The translations under genes and the position numbers were made by a program. Of a stretch of DNA of 64,000 nt, positions 7,535 through 17,098 are shown one piece after another. Where the stretch lies: assembly GCF_037974355.1 (NCBI RefSeq), contig NZ_CP150235.1, positions 6,696,001-6,760,000 of the forward strand. Direction: 5' to 3'. This stretch comes from Paenibacillus sp. FSL R5-0517 (GTDB taxonomy: Bacteria > Bacillota > Bacilli > Paenibacillales > Paenibacillaceae). The notes under the pieces were generated by a model, which had not been told where the DNA came from, did no database searches, and saw nothing but the letters and a program-made list of their open reading frames with translations. Positions within the stretch are counted from its first letter, which is position 1; every line of letters begins with the position of its first letter.

Positions 7535-10500
7535 TTACTTTTGAGCAGCAGCTTCAATATCTGCATATGCCCAGTGTGTTGCTGGTACATCGCTGAACGT
7601 TGATGTAACTGCACCAGTGAGTGGTGTACGGTTGAACAATACATTTAGCACTTTCACGGCTTCTGCACGCGTCAGCTTACTTTCTGGTTTGAAAGTACCA
7701 TCGTTATATCCGACCATCAGGCCAGCCGATTGCACGTAAGCAATCGCATCTGCTACCCACAGGTCTGCGGGTACATCTGTGAACGAGACCACTGTACCGT
7801 TCACGACTGTAGTAGTAGATTGTTGCTGCATCCAACGATACGCAATGGTCGCCATCTGTGCACGGGTAATCGAACCTTCCGGTGCGAATTGAGTGTGGCT
7901 CATGCCGTTCATGATGCCAGCAGATTGAGCCTTTTGAATCTCACTTGTTGCCCAGTGCGTAGCAGATACATCCGTGTAGCTTACACTAGTAGTGGAACCT
8001 GTTGCTGCTTCTTTAGTTGGAAGATTGCGAGCCAGCATGGCTGCCATCTGTGCACGGGTTACGAATGCATCCGGACGGAAATCTGCACCAAAACCTTGGA
8101 TATACGGTTGATGTGTACTTTGTGAAGCTTTTAGCCCATCCACCACAACGAGGGTAAATGTACTGAATTTTGTCACGGTAAACTCAATGCCTTCGCTGTT
8201 ATCCGCGAGTTGCACCAGTTTCCCTTGCATCAGTTCTTTGGTGCCGTCACTGTGTTCAATGTAGATCGCCAGGTTGTCCAATGCTTGCTGACGAGCAGCC
8301 GGATCAGTCGGCAGACTATCACGCAGTGGCAACGTAAGTGTTACTTCGCGGCTCTGCATATTGGTTTCAATTTCAACTGGACGAGCCAGTACGCGTACAT
8401 TCGCATTCGGAGCGACCTGTTGAATCAGCTGCTCTTTCTTCGCACGCTCTTCAACTTCTTTGCGCTCCGATTCTTTCTTCAGCGGAACCACACGGAAGTA
8501 CAGGTCCTGATCGAATCCGGCGATGGAACTCGTCGGAACGGAGATCACTACGTTCTCTGTAGAAATTTCAAGTTTCAGCGAACCATCATTCAGTTCTTTC
8601 ACGGCTGCCTTAGGCAGTTCAATCCGTGTCTCGGACACGGCATCTTTGGTGTCTGGAATGACAATGCGTGCGGTGTTCATGTTCAATTGCTTCGCTTTTT
8701 CCACGGATTCCTTCGCAATCGCTTCGGTCATTTTCACCAAATCTTTAATGGTGCCGTTGGTTTCCGTTGTACGGGTAATCGGTGTTTTGGTCAAGTTGGT
8801 ACCGTTCGTCCCATTGACGTCAACCACGATCTGTTCCTGTTTCGTTGTTGGTGCAGGTGTAGATGTTACAGGTGCAGACGTAGATGATCCGCCACCTGTG
8901 CTTCCACCCGGGTTAGGGGTTGGAGTATTGGATGTAAACGTAAGTGTTGTCCATTTCCATGCCGGTGTGTTGCCTTTGGCTCTTACACGAACCACAATGG
9001 TTTGGTTACCCTCAAATCGATCGGTACTGGTGAATTTATTCCAAGTCGCCCCATGATCTTTGGAGTATTCCATCGTTTCATCTGCGCCGACAACAACATT
9101 GGCCGTGTCATCAGCGGAAACATCGGGCGCTGGGGGAGCAAAGAACAAGTCAAATGCTCTTTGAATATCATTAATTTTCTCATATCCTCCAATAGGTCGT
9201 TCACTAAACATCCATTCAGCAAGTTTTTGCTGCTGCTCCATATCCTCTGATATGTCATTTAATCGATTCAGTTGCAGCGGGAATTCTTGAAGCATTACTT
9301 CAGGATATTGATTCATATACATTTCTGTCTGCACTTGCATCATGTAGTAAAACGTTAAATGCTGCCATGCCTCATTTGCAGACGCAGCTTGGTTAATTGA
9401 AGGTAGCTCTCCAGATATCATAAATAATAAACTGACAGCACTATCATTGTTCATCGTGACAGAACTCATCTTTGCAATATAAGCAATCATCCGTTGATCT
9501 GCTTCATTAGCTTCCAGATAAAAATCGGCGGCTGCCTTGAAGTGTTCAAAATCTTTTTGTGAGAAGAGACCCGGGCCTTCTAACAAAATCTGTTGGTAGA
9601 AAGTCTGCAATTCATAAGCCATTTCACGATAATCTAACCGATACGCTTGAAGTACCTTGGCACTCGCATCTACAATAAATTGAACCTGATCTTCATTATA
9701 GGAATTCGAATCAGGTATCAACTGCACTAATGTAGCAGCAACTGTATTTTGCTCTTCTTCAGTCAAATCAACAAACGAGCCGGACTGAGTCAGCAAATCC
9801 GAGTTTCTCAACAGAGATAATATTGCATCCCGATCTTTGGCAAGTATAGCTTCGTTTAATTGTGTCAAAGACCCTTTTGCAGGGGTATCAAAAAATTGGT
9901 CAAAATATTTCTGTGCCTTACTGTATGTCTCGTAGCCATTACCCGGTTTTTTCAGCAGCATCCAGTCTGCAAGCTTCTCCATTTCAGTCATGTCGGAAGA
10001 AATGCTTTGCATTTTACTAAAATTAAGCGGGAATGTACCAACGAGGGTCTCTTTATCTGTACCTTTAAACTCCTCTGCTTGTTGTTGAAGGTTGTATAAT
10101 TCCGTTAGTGCTTTAATCATTTCGCTCTGTGTTGAGGCGTTCGTGAACTTAGTAATTTGGCTCAACGCCATAGAAAGATTCATAACGGATTCTTCAAGGG
10201 ATGAATTGTTAGTAATTCGTTGTAACTTAACTTTGAATGCCAGCACATTCTGTTCCAAATCAGAAGCATCATAATATTGATCTAACATCGGTTTAATCAT
10301 ATTCATATATTCAGGACTAATCGACGTTGCATAAGTAAGAGATTTGTCGTAATACGCAGTCAATCTTTCTTGCACATCGGTCAATTCATCGGCCTTCATT
10401 ACGGAAATGCCTTGTTGAATATAATCGACCAAAAACTGAACTTCCAGATTACTCTGATATCCATTAACAGGTTCATTCATATGTCCAGCTAAGGTTACCA

Positions 10501-11074
10501 GTGCATTTTGTTCTTCCAGGGGTAGAGATTCAAAGTCCGGCGTCGTAGTAATAAAATTTTCATTTTTGAATAGTTCAGTTATTTTAGCTGCATCATAATT
10601 TTGACCAATGGCGTTATTAAACTCACCCAACGGTGTAGTAAATTTGATAGATTTCATTTGGTACGTAGTTGTGAAATTCGAATCTTGAACAATTACATTA
10701 AAAAAGTAGGTTTGGTCTGGTTGCAAAAACGAGACGATAGCAGAAATTATACCATCATCAGACGTTGAACCAGAGATCCAATTCCCGTAGGAATAACCTG
10801 TCGATTGACCACCTTCAATATCCTCCATGTCTTCTATATCCGGACTAGTAGACATGTAAATCTGATAGCTCAAATCAGAAGCTGGATTGTAATCAGAATA
10901 AGCATCCTCCCAACTAAGCTCTACAGAATTGTCGTCAAGATTTTTGACAGTAATTAAGCCGTTATTACCAGGTGTTAGCGCTATGGCGCCTGCACTAACC
11001 TTTCCTGCTGGTGCCAGCCATGGAGCTACCAACACCAAAATGAGCAACATGCTCATTATTTTTCTGTACTGCAT
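7535..11074 (-). CDS. Large secreted SLH-domain protein (paralogue A)
   Basis: 1179 residues; ATG with GGGAGG upstream. A signal peptide ends near residue 28 (SAGA). Residues about 30-150 look like a fibronectin-III-type domain (DNSVELSWEDAYSDY, DQTYFFNVIV). The middle (about 150-660) is helical with a recurring unit LAxWM...P..GY...Q..FD.FF (at LADWMLLKKPGNGY and LAEWMFSERPIGGY). A Pro/Gly/Ser/Thr linker precedes a roughly 230-residue conserved domain, then three SLH domains plus the start of a fourth (last about 180 residues) that should bind pyruvylated secondary cell wall polymer. The C-terminal half is nearly identical to that of the gene at 11433-15461, the N-terminal half is not. Promoter features are shared with that gene. 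Confidence 0.88.
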   Translation of the reverse strand: MQYRKIMSMLLILVLVAPWLAPAGKVSAGAIALTPGNNGLITVKNLDDNSVELSWEDAYSDYNPASDLSYQIYMSTSPDIEDMEDIEGGQSTGYSYGNWISGSTSDDGIISAIVSFLQPDQTYFFNVIVQDSNFTTTYQMKSIKFTTPLGEFNNAIGQNYDAAKITELFKNENFITTTPDFESLPLEEQNALVTLAGHMNEPVNGYQSNLEVQFLVDYIQQGISVMKADELTDVQERLTAYYDKSLTYATSISPEYMNMIKPMLDQYYDASDLEQNVLAFKVKLQRITNNSSLEESVMNLSMALSQITKFTNASTQSEMIKALTELYNLQQQAEEFKGTDKETLVGTFPLNFSKMQSISSDMTEMEKLADWMLLKKPGNGYETYSKAQKYFDQFFDTPAKGSLTQLNEAILAKDRDAILSLLRNSDLLTQSGSFVDLTEEEQNTVAATLVQLIPDSNSYNEDQVQFIVDASAKVLQAYRLDYREMAYELQTFYQQILLEGPGLFSQKDFEHFKAAADFYLEANEADQRMIAYIAKMSSVTMNNDSAVSLLFMISGELPSINQAASANEAWQHLTFYYMMQVQTEMYMNQYPEVMLQEFPLQLNRLNDISEDMEQQQKLAEWMFSERPIGGYEKINDIQRAFDLFFAPPAPDVSADDTANVVVGADETMEYSKDHGATWNKFTSTDRFEGNQTIVVRVRAKGNTPAWKWTTLTFTSNTPTPNPGGSTGGGSSTSAPVTSTPAPTTKQEQIVVDVNGTNGTNLTKTPITRTTETNGTIKDLVKMTEAIAKESVEKAKQLNMNTARIVIPDTKDAVSETRIELPKAAVKELNDGSLKLEISTENVVISVPTSSIAGFDQDLYFRVVPLKKESERKEVEERAKKEQLIQQVAPNANVRVLARPVEIETNMQSREVTLTLPLRDSLPTDPAARQQALDNLAIYIEHSDGTKELMQGKLVQLADNSEGIEFTVTKFSTFTLVVVDGLKASQSTHQPYIQGFGADFRPDAFVTRAQMAAMLARNLPTKEAATGSTTSVSYTDVSATHWATSEIQKAQSAGIMNGMSHTQFAPEGSITRAQMATIAYRWMQQQSTTTVVNGTVVSFTDVPADLWVADAIAYVQSAGLMVGYNDGTFKPESKLTRAEAVKVLNVLFNRTPLTGAVTSTFSDVPATHWAYADIEAAAQK

Positions 11075-11117
11075 ATTTCTCTTTCCTCCCTAATCTCGCT
11101 TTATGAAGTATAGGCCA

Positions 11118-11150
11118 ATTGTAGTACACAACTCTGAACGGATTCTGAAC
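11118..11150 (-). promoter_or_regulatory. Promoter with tandem GTTCAGA repeats (SLH gene A)
   Basis: On the minus strand two identical GTTCAGA boxes (11150-11144, 11139-11133) are 11 nt apart, followed after 9 nt by a -10 candidate TACAAT (11123-11118). The same layout occurs before SLH gene B and the LysM gene. Confidence 0.7.
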
Positions 11151-11340
11151 ATTAGAGCAAATAAAAGGTTTTAAATCCATTTATAGATATATATATATCG
11201 CTGAAAAAAAATTTTTTTCGTCATTATTCTACACTTTAAATTGAAATGTAATATCTAAGACCTACAAAAATGCATCACGTGAGATTAGATATAATAATAT
11301 CGTTGGGAATTTCCTTTCTTCGAATTTCAGTAGAACAAAG
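11151..11340. other. Rest of the intergenic region between the two SLH genes
   Basis: AT-rich spacer with a TATATATATAT tract and an A8-T7 run near 11204-11218. No ORF with a ribosome binding site was seen. The runs could be curved DNA upstream of the SLH gene A promoter. Confidence 0.4.
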
Positions 11341-11366
11341 AAAGACCACCACTTGGGGTGATCTTC
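11335..11366 (-). terminator. Terminator of SLH gene B
   Basis: An 8-bp stem (11343-11350 with 11357-11364, one G-T pair) followed on the minus strand by TTTCTTTGTTC, downstream of the stop at 11433. Confidence 0.65.
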
Positions 11367-11432
11367 TCTGTTCTATCTTATTAGGTATTCAGAACCAGGC
11401 TATAGACCAAGCTTCTTAATCTTGCACTAATA

Positions 11433-14400
11433 TTACTTTTGAGCAGCAGCTTCAATATCTGCATATGCCCAGTGTGTTGCTGGTACATCGCTGAACGTTG
11501 ATGTAACTGCACCAGTGAGTGGTGTACGGTTGAACAATACATTTAGCACTTTCACGGCTTCTGCACGCGTCAGCTTACTTTCTGGTTTGAAAGCACCATC
11601 GTTATATCCGACCATCAGGCCAGCCGATTGCACGTATGCAATCGCATCTGCTGCCCACTGGTCTGCGGGTACATCTGTGAAGGAGACTACTGTACCGTTC
11701 ACGACTGTAGTAGTAGATTGTTGCTGCATCCAACGATATGCAATGGTAGCCATCTGTGCACGGGTAATCGAACCTTCCGGTGCAAATTGAGTGTTACTCA
11801 TGCCGTTCATGATACCTGCGGACTGCGCTTTTTGAATTTCACTTGTTGCCCAATGTGTCGCAGATACATCCTTGTAGCTCACGCTATTAGTGGAACCTGC
11901 CGCTTCTGTTGGAAGATTGCGAGCCAGCATTGCCGCCATCTGTGCACGTGTTACGAATGCATCCGGGCGGAAATCTGTACCGAAACCTTGGATGTACGGC
12001 TGGTGTTTACCTTGTGAAGCTTTCAGCCCATCCACAACAACGAGCGTGAATGTACTGAATTTCGTTACGGTGAACTCAATGCCTTCGCTGTTATCAGCCA
12101 GTTGCACCAGTTTGCCTCGAATCAATTCTTTTGTGCCGTCACTGTGTTCGATGTAGATCGCCAGGTTATCCAATGCCTGCTGACGAGTAGCCGGGTCAGT
12201 TGGTAGACTGTCACGCAGTGGCAACGTAAGTGTTACTTCGCGGCTCTGCATATTCGTGTCGATCTCTACCGGACGAGCCAGTATGCGTACATTCGCATTC
12301 GGAGCAACCTGTTGAATCAGCTGCTCTTTCTTCGCACGCTCTTCGACTTCTTTGCGTTCCGATTCTTTTTTCAGCGGAACCACGCGGAAGTACAGGTCTT
12401 GATCGAATCCGGCGATGGAATTCGTCGGAACGGAAATCACTACATTTTCAGTGGAAATTTCGAGTTTTAGCGAACCATCATTCAGTTCTTTCACGGCTGC
12501 CTTAGGCAGTTCAATCCGTGTCTCGGACACGACATCTTTGGTGTCTGGAATCACGATGCGTGCGGTGTTCATGTTCAATTGCTTCGCTTTTTCCACGGAT
12601 TCCTTCGCAATCGCTTCGGTCATTTTCACCAAATCTTTAATGGTGCCGTTGGTTTCCGTTGTACGGGTAATCGGTGTTTTGGTCAAGTTGGTACCGTTCG
12701 TCCCATTAACGTCAACCACGATCTGTTCCTGTTTCGTTGTTGGTGCAGGTGTAGAGGTTACCGGTGCAGACGTAGAACCGCCCCCACTACTTCCACCTGG
12801 GTTAGGTGTTGAGCCATTATCAGTGTTGCTATCTCCGTTCTGTGTAAAGACAAACTTCACGGCGCGGCCTGGCAGTTCATCGCTGATTGCTTTGTAACGA
12901 ACCCATACCGTTTTGTTACCGCTAAGATCAAGTTTCTGAATATTAGCCAGATCCAACCAGTGCAACTTGTTGTCAAAGGAAATCTCCATCGTGTCGTCCA
13001 AGCCCGTTAGGGTGTTATTGATGTCATTCCCCTTCACATTAGGAGCTGTAAAGAAACGATCAAATACATACTGTAGATTCTCAACAGTCTCGTAGCTTTC
13101 TTGTTCAGTGAGTAACCATTCTGCCAATTCCTTTTGGTCTTCAGGACTCAGCTCTGCTCTTTTGGATAAATCAAGGGCACCTGTACGATCAAACTTGTAT
13201 TTGTTGAAGAATGCTTCACCTGTAATGTAATCATTCATAGCTGAATCAAGCCATTGATCCATTCGATCAACCTTGGTAGCCTTGTCGATAGACTGGTATG
13301 GCGTAGTCAAAAGCCCTAACACAACCATAGGTTCCACGATATCCCCTTGGTAATTCCCTTCTAACCTCTCGTAGGCTATTGAATACAAGTATCTGTAAGC
13401 AAACACACTTTTGTCTACTTCGTTGGTACGTTTCAAGTATTCTTGACCAATACTACGATATTCTTCGCTTTGTTGATCATTAAAGGATGCCGGCAAATTG
13501 GCCAACTTCTGCGCAAGTGCATCTAGCTTGTTTTTAAGAGTAACAAGTTCCTTTTGCTCCCAAACCGATTGTGCGAGGACACCCAGTTCAATCATGTATT
13601 GAACCTGTTCTTTATTTTTGAACTCTTTACTTACATATTGAATCAGGAATCCTGCAATGAAATTTCTAACCTGCGGGGTTAAAGCGCCGTAGCCATCCGG
13701 CAGAGTAATACCCAGATCCGGGTTTTCCATCGCGACACGCATAGCATCTCTATCAAAGTTGCTTTTTGCAATATTTAAGGCAGTCAGTGGATCAGTTCCG
13801 TTGTCATCAGGGAAAAATTTATTAAATGCAGTCTGAATTTCTTCAAAACTTGCATATCCACCAAGTGGTCTCTCGCTAAGCATATAGTCTGCCAGTTGTT
13901 CTTGCTCTTCAGAAGTGAGACTATCCAATTTGCTGACATCCAACGGGAATTTTCCAAGTGGAGTCTCCACGTCTTCATCGGAATTATATCTCTCAATATC
14001 TCCCTGAATTTCTAACATATTTATTAACTTTTTCAACATTTCTTCTGATGTTTCTACTTTGTTAATAAAAGGGGTTTCATCCAGTGCTGATTGCGTATAA
14101 TTCAGTATCTCTGCGATATCAAGATTTTTTGTGAGTTTACGCTCATATCTAAAAGCTGCCATACGTCTTTCAACTTCGGAGGAATCGAGATAATAGTGAA
14201 TAAGTTCATAGTATTCATGATCTGCTTCTATATCATTGAATTGTTGCTGTATTCGTTCGGCTTGTTTATTAAAAAATGCATCAAGGACTTCTCTGGAGTC
14301 AGTTCCTCCAATTTTGTGAGGAAGCTCCAAGGCTTGCAAGGCTAACTGCACTACATATTGGACTTGTTCCTTACTCTCATATCTATTAGATGCTGGTGGG

Positions 14401-15461
14401 CTTGACTCCTTTAACATATACTTTGCAATGTCAGATTGTTCTTCTTCAGATAATGATTCGAAATCCGGAGTAGCAATGAAATTTTTGTTACTAAGCAGCT
14501 CTATTACTTCTGGGATGAAATCGGTAATAGGATCCTGAGCTTTTTTCTCTTTAATATCGTTAAATTGCTCCAACAAGGCTGAACTATTGGGTTCGAAAAA
14601 AGCATCAAACGCAGTTTGAACTTTAGATACCGTTTCATAACCGTTTTGCGGCTTATGATCAATCATCCACCGTGCTAATCCTTCTCTCTTTTGACTGTTA
14701 TTTTCAATATCTTCCATCTTCTCCATCTGGACTGGAAAAGCGACTATACTGGGGTCCATGGCACTAAACATTCTGGTCATTCGATTATGAACCATCATGG
14801 AATTGAGCGCTTCGTCCATGCCTGGTACATCATTGGCAGTATTAATGGGTCGATACTCCTCGATTAATGTTTTCATTAAAGTAAGCTGTGAAACATAAGA
14901 TACAGAAACTTGTGATCTGTTCATGGAAGCTCCAAACATAGCAATATTCTTAAACATTGGCTGATCAGCACCACTCAATATGCTGTAGCCAACACTGGCC
15001 TCTACCATGTACTGTGCTTCGTCGAAAGGTAGAAAGTCTTCTGCCTGACTAAACAGACCATAGATCTCATCCAAAAGGTCCTGAGCATTATCTTCATTCA
15101 TAAACTTAGGGATGTTCAACAAGTTATATAACACTGAGAAGACATACTCAACTTGGCTTTGACTCTCATAATCCGTTTCCCGTGGCAGCAAAAAAATCAT
15201 TCCTCGTGCCAATTCTTTCTTCTGTTCATCATTCAACAGGTCATAAGTAGTGGAGATATCGGTCATATCTATTAAACTGCCGCTCCCCAACAAACTTTGA
15301 ACATCTGAAATAGCTACATCGATATCATCATCTGAACTTCTGATTTGGTTAAGTTGGTCCAACGGTGTGACCGGGGCGGCACTTGCAACCCCACCCACGC
15401 TAACCACCTGTAATAACAAAACCGCAATTAAAAGGCAGCTTATCAGCTTTCTGTAATTCAT
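11433..15461 (-). CDS. Large secreted SLH-domain protein (paralogue B)
   Basis: The ATG at 15461 has GGGAGG 9 nt upstream (1342 residues); an ATG 11 codons earlier has none. A signal peptide ends near SAAPV. About 870 helical residues follow with at least six copies of a loose unit such as LARWMIDHKPQNGYET, LADYMLSERPLGGYAS and LAEWLLTEQESYET, each ending in a Q..F..FF segment. Then come a GGSSGGGSTSAP linker, the conserved 230-residue domain and three SLH domains, ending with the same partial fourth SLH as paralogue A. The last about 1.4 kb of DNA is almost identical to 7535-8930, pointing to duplication with gene conversion. Likely a cell-wall-bound exoprotein; no enzyme motif seen. Confidence 0.88.
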   Translation of the reverse strand: MNYRKLISCLLIAVLLLQVVSVGGVASAAPVTPLDQLNQIRSSDDDIDVAISDVQSLLGSGSLIDMTDISTTYDLLNDEQKKELARGMIFLLPRETDYESQSQVEYVFSVLYNLLNIPKFMNEDNAQDLLDEIYGLFSQAEDFLPFDEAQYMVEASVGYSILSGADQPMFKNIAMFGASMNRSQVSVSYVSQLTLMKTLIEEYRPINTANDVPGMDEALNSMMVHNRMTRMFSAMDPSIVAFPVQMEKMEDIENNSQKREGLARWMIDHKPQNGYETVSKVQTAFDAFFEPNSSALLEQFNDIKEKKAQDPITDFIPEVIELLSNKNFIATPDFESLSEEEQSDIAKYMLKESSPPASNRYESKEQVQYVVQLALQALELPHKIGGTDSREVLDAFFNKQAERIQQQFNDIEADHEYYELIHYYLDSSEVERRMAAFRYERKLTKNLDIAEILNYTQSALDETPFINKVETSEEMLKKLINMLEIQGDIERYNSDEDVETPLGKFPLDVSKLDSLTSEEQEQLADYMLSERPLGGYASFEEIQTAFNKFFPDDNGTDPLTALNIAKSNFDRDAMRVAMENPDLGITLPDGYGALTPQVRNFIAGFLIQYVSKEFKNKEQVQYMIELGVLAQSVWEQKELVTLKNKLDALAQKLANLPASFNDQQSEEYRSIGQEYLKRTNEVDKSVFAYRYLYSIAYERLEGNYQGDIVEPMVVLGLLTTPYQSIDKATKVDRMDQWLDSAMNDYITGEAFFNKYKFDRTGALDLSKRAELSPEDQKELAEWLLTEQESYETVENLQYVFDRFFTAPNVKGNDINNTLTGLDDTMEISFDNKLHWLDLANIQKLDLSGNKTVWVRYKAISDELPGRAVKFVFTQNGDSNTDNGSTPNPGGSSGGGSTSAPVTSTPAPTTKQEQIVVDVNGTNGTNLTKTPITRTTETNGTIKDLVKMTEAIAKESVEKAKQLNMNTARIVIPDTKDVVSETRIELPKAAVKELNDGSLKLEISTENVVISVPTNSIAGFDQDLYFRVVPLKKESERKEVEERAKKEQLIQQVAPNANVRILARPVEIDTNMQSREVTLTLPLRDSLPTDPATRQQALDNLAIYIEHSDGTKELIRGKLVQLADNSEGIEFTVTKFSTFTLVVVDGLKASQGKHQPYIQGFGTDFRPDAFVTRAQMAAMLARNLPTEAAGSTNSVSYKDVSATHWATSEIQKAQSAGIMNGMSNTQFAPEGSITRAQMATIAYRWMQQQSTTTVVNGTVVSFTDVPADQWAADAIAYVQSAGLMVGYNDGAFKPESKLTRAEAVKVLNVLFNRTPLTGAVTSTFSDVPATHWAYADIEAAAQK

Positions 15462-15525
15462 GTACTTGATCCTCCCTGTCTCATGTTTTTTCATATAAAC
15501 TCAATCCCTCTGATACGTAAGGCCT

Positions 15526-15558
15526 ATTGTAGTGCACTGCAATAAACAGAATCTAAAC
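15526..15558 (-). promoter_or_regulatory. Promoter with tandem GTTTAGA-type repeats (SLH gene B)
   Basis: Minus strand: boxes GTTTAGA (15558-15552) and GTTTATT (15547-15541), 11 nt apart, then 9 nt, then TACAAT (15531-15526). Bases around the -10, ACTACAATwGGCCT, also match SLH gene A. Confidence 0.68.
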
Positions 15559-15688
15559 AAAAAATGATAATAAAAGGAAAAAGATCCACCCTGTAGTGCA
15601 AAACCAGGGTAGAACTCAACTTTTTTCGCCATATTTCATCATTTTATTTTTAAAATCATATTCTTTTGGACCTATATAACTCAGACTC

Positions 15689-15739
15689 TTAAATCAAAGT
15701 GTACCCGCCATCCACATACAATGTGCTGTCGGTCATGAT
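15689..15739 (-). pseudogene. Remnant of an SDR dehydrogenase C-terminus
   Basis: On the minus strand about 16 codons ending in TAA at 15689 read MTDSTLYVDGGYTLI, the hallmark C-terminal strand and substrate loop of short-chain dehydrogenases. No in-frame SDR sequence is found upstream, so the rest of the gene is gone. It lies beside the CdaR regulator, where sugar-acid dehydrogenases are often encoded. The remainder of this 455-bp intergenic region holds the SLH gene B promoter, a weak hairpin near 15588-15608 and the cdaR promoter. Confidence 0.55.
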
Positions 15740-15796
15740 GTTTTGATCTTTAACTATGTAACGGTATGAGTAATTTCTCCATTGTAGCCACTTCGC

Positions 15797-15825
15797 TTGT
15801 GTAAGCCTTACCATTCCTCTATAAT
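15797..15825 (+). promoter_or_regulatory. Candidate cdaR promoter
   Basis: -35 TTGTGT (15797-15802), 17-nt spacer, -10 TATAAT (15820-15825). Downstream at 15835-15843 (ATGCACAAT) and 15886-15896 (TGCACGATGAA) are half-sites resembling the palindrome upstream of gntP. Confidence 0.55.
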
Positions 15826-15916
15826 TTCGTTCAGATGCACAATATGGTTATCGGGCGGAATTCTCATCAGAGAAGAGGTACATTTTGCACGATGAAATGG
15901 AAGGGGTGGAACTTCG

Positions 15917-16963
15917 GTGTTGCAGCTATCGGAGAGACAGGCACAGGATATCGTAGATAAAATGATGCAGGACATTCCATACAACATCAACATCATGAAT
16001 GAGCACGGCATTATTATTGGAAGTGGTCAGAAGGAACGTGTGGGCACCGTTCATCAGGGCGCCGTCCGCGCGTTGACGACAGGAAGCATGGTTGAGGTCT
16101 GGGAAGATGGCATACTTGAGAAAATGGGGACCAATGAACCGATTCTATTCAATCAGCAGCATGTTGGAGTCATTGGCATATCCGGTCATCCGGATGAAGT
16201 TCGGCCTTTCTGCAACATCGTGCGTACCACCGTATCTCTCCTGATCGAACAGCGTAATCAATTGGAAAGCATGGCCCATGAAGCTTCACGTAAAAAAGCC
16301 TTTATCGAACGACTGCTGAACCAATCCGGTTCCTACTCACAGAAGGTCAAAAAGGAAGCCCTGCAATACCGCATTGACCTACAATTGCCGACCGTTCTTC
16401 TATATATCCGTTTCCCCAGTAAATCCATGGCTGCGGACACTGAGATCAACCGAATATTGCTCCAAGTTCCTTCATTCGCTATTGAAGGGGATGACCATAC
16501 ACAGCTCATCCTGATCCAGAACGAAGCAGACGTTGGTCCGATGATTCAGCGTTTGAGTCAGATTTCACCCGAAGCATTCATCGCCGTTAGTCAAAAAGAA
16601 GCGAACATCGCCACCGGTTATGAACAGGCCCGGTCTGTGATGAACATCCTGTTGTCACTTCAACCAGACACACCGATCATTCGGTATGAGGATGTGCCCT
16701 TTCTGGTACGATTCAGCGCAGCTGATCTAACCCCTCATGCCAATATTATCAGCAAACTTGAGGATACAGCCGATCTGCTGGACACGCTCCGCAGTTTTAT
16801 CCACCATAACGGCAGTATGAGCACAACAGCGGACCATCTCAATATTCACCGCAATACGCTTCAATATCGGCTCAAACGCATACAGACCCTGACGGGCAAA
16901 GACCCCCGTAATCTGCTGGAACTCATTGAACTGACCCACGGACTACTCGCGTTCTACCAATAA
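15917..16963 (+). CDS. cdaR: CdaR-type sugar diacid/glycerate regulator
   Basis: A 348-residue regulator starting at GTG (GGGGTGG upstream). Residues about 1-135 match the diacid recognition domain (LSERQAQDIVDKMM, NINIMNEHGIIIGSG, GHPDEVRPFCNIVR), and the C-terminus (about 285-345) is a PucR-type helix-turn-helix with NIHRNTLQYRLKRI. In E. coli CdaR activates galactarate, glucarate and glycerate genes, and Bacillus homologues sit beside glycerate kinase genes. Here the convergent neighbours are a glycerate kinase and a GntP permease, so glycerate or a sugar acid is the expected inducer. Half-sites resembling the gntP upstream palindrome lie in its own leader, suggesting autoregulation. Confidence 0.9.
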   Translation: MLQLSERQAQDIVDKMMQDIPYNINIMNEHGIIIGSGQKERVGTVHQGAVRALTTGSMVEVWEDGILEKMGTNEPILFNQQHVGVIGISGHPDEVRPFCNIVRTTVSLLIEQRNQLESMAHEASRKKAFIERLLNQSGSYSQKVKKEALQYRIDLQLPTVLLYIRFPSKSMAADTEINRILLQVPSFAIEGDDHTQLILIQNEADVGPMIQRLSQISPEAFIAVSQKEANIATGYEQARSVMNILLSLQPDTPIIRYEDVPFLVRFSAADLTPHANIISKLEDTADLLDTLRSFIHHNGSMSTTADHLNIHRNTLQYRLKRIQTLTGKDPRNLLELIELTHGLLAFYQ

Positions 16964-16987
16964 CGTCCTAACAGCTTACAGAACAGC

Positions 16988-17042
16988 AAAAGACGAGACA
17001 CAGACCGCCTGATTTCAGGCATATCCGTATCCCGTCTTTTTT
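16988..17042 (+). terminator. Terminator between cdaR and glycerate kinase genes
   Basis: An outer stem AAAAGACG/CGTCTTTT encloses the small hairpin GCCTGATTTCAGGC and ends in six T residues on the plus strand. It can also act on the convergent minus-strand operon (T4). Confidence 0.75.
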
Positions 17043-17098
17043 AAATCGCATTCCAATACGATTGCGTAACTCCCCGTACAATCCCGATCGTCACTGTT

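Noticed and set aside
8210..9056. Long open frames on the plus strand within the SLH genes (also at 12415-12897)
   Set aside because: They are antisense shadows of the SLH genes, repeat in both paralogues because the DNA is duplicated, and lack ribosome binding sites.
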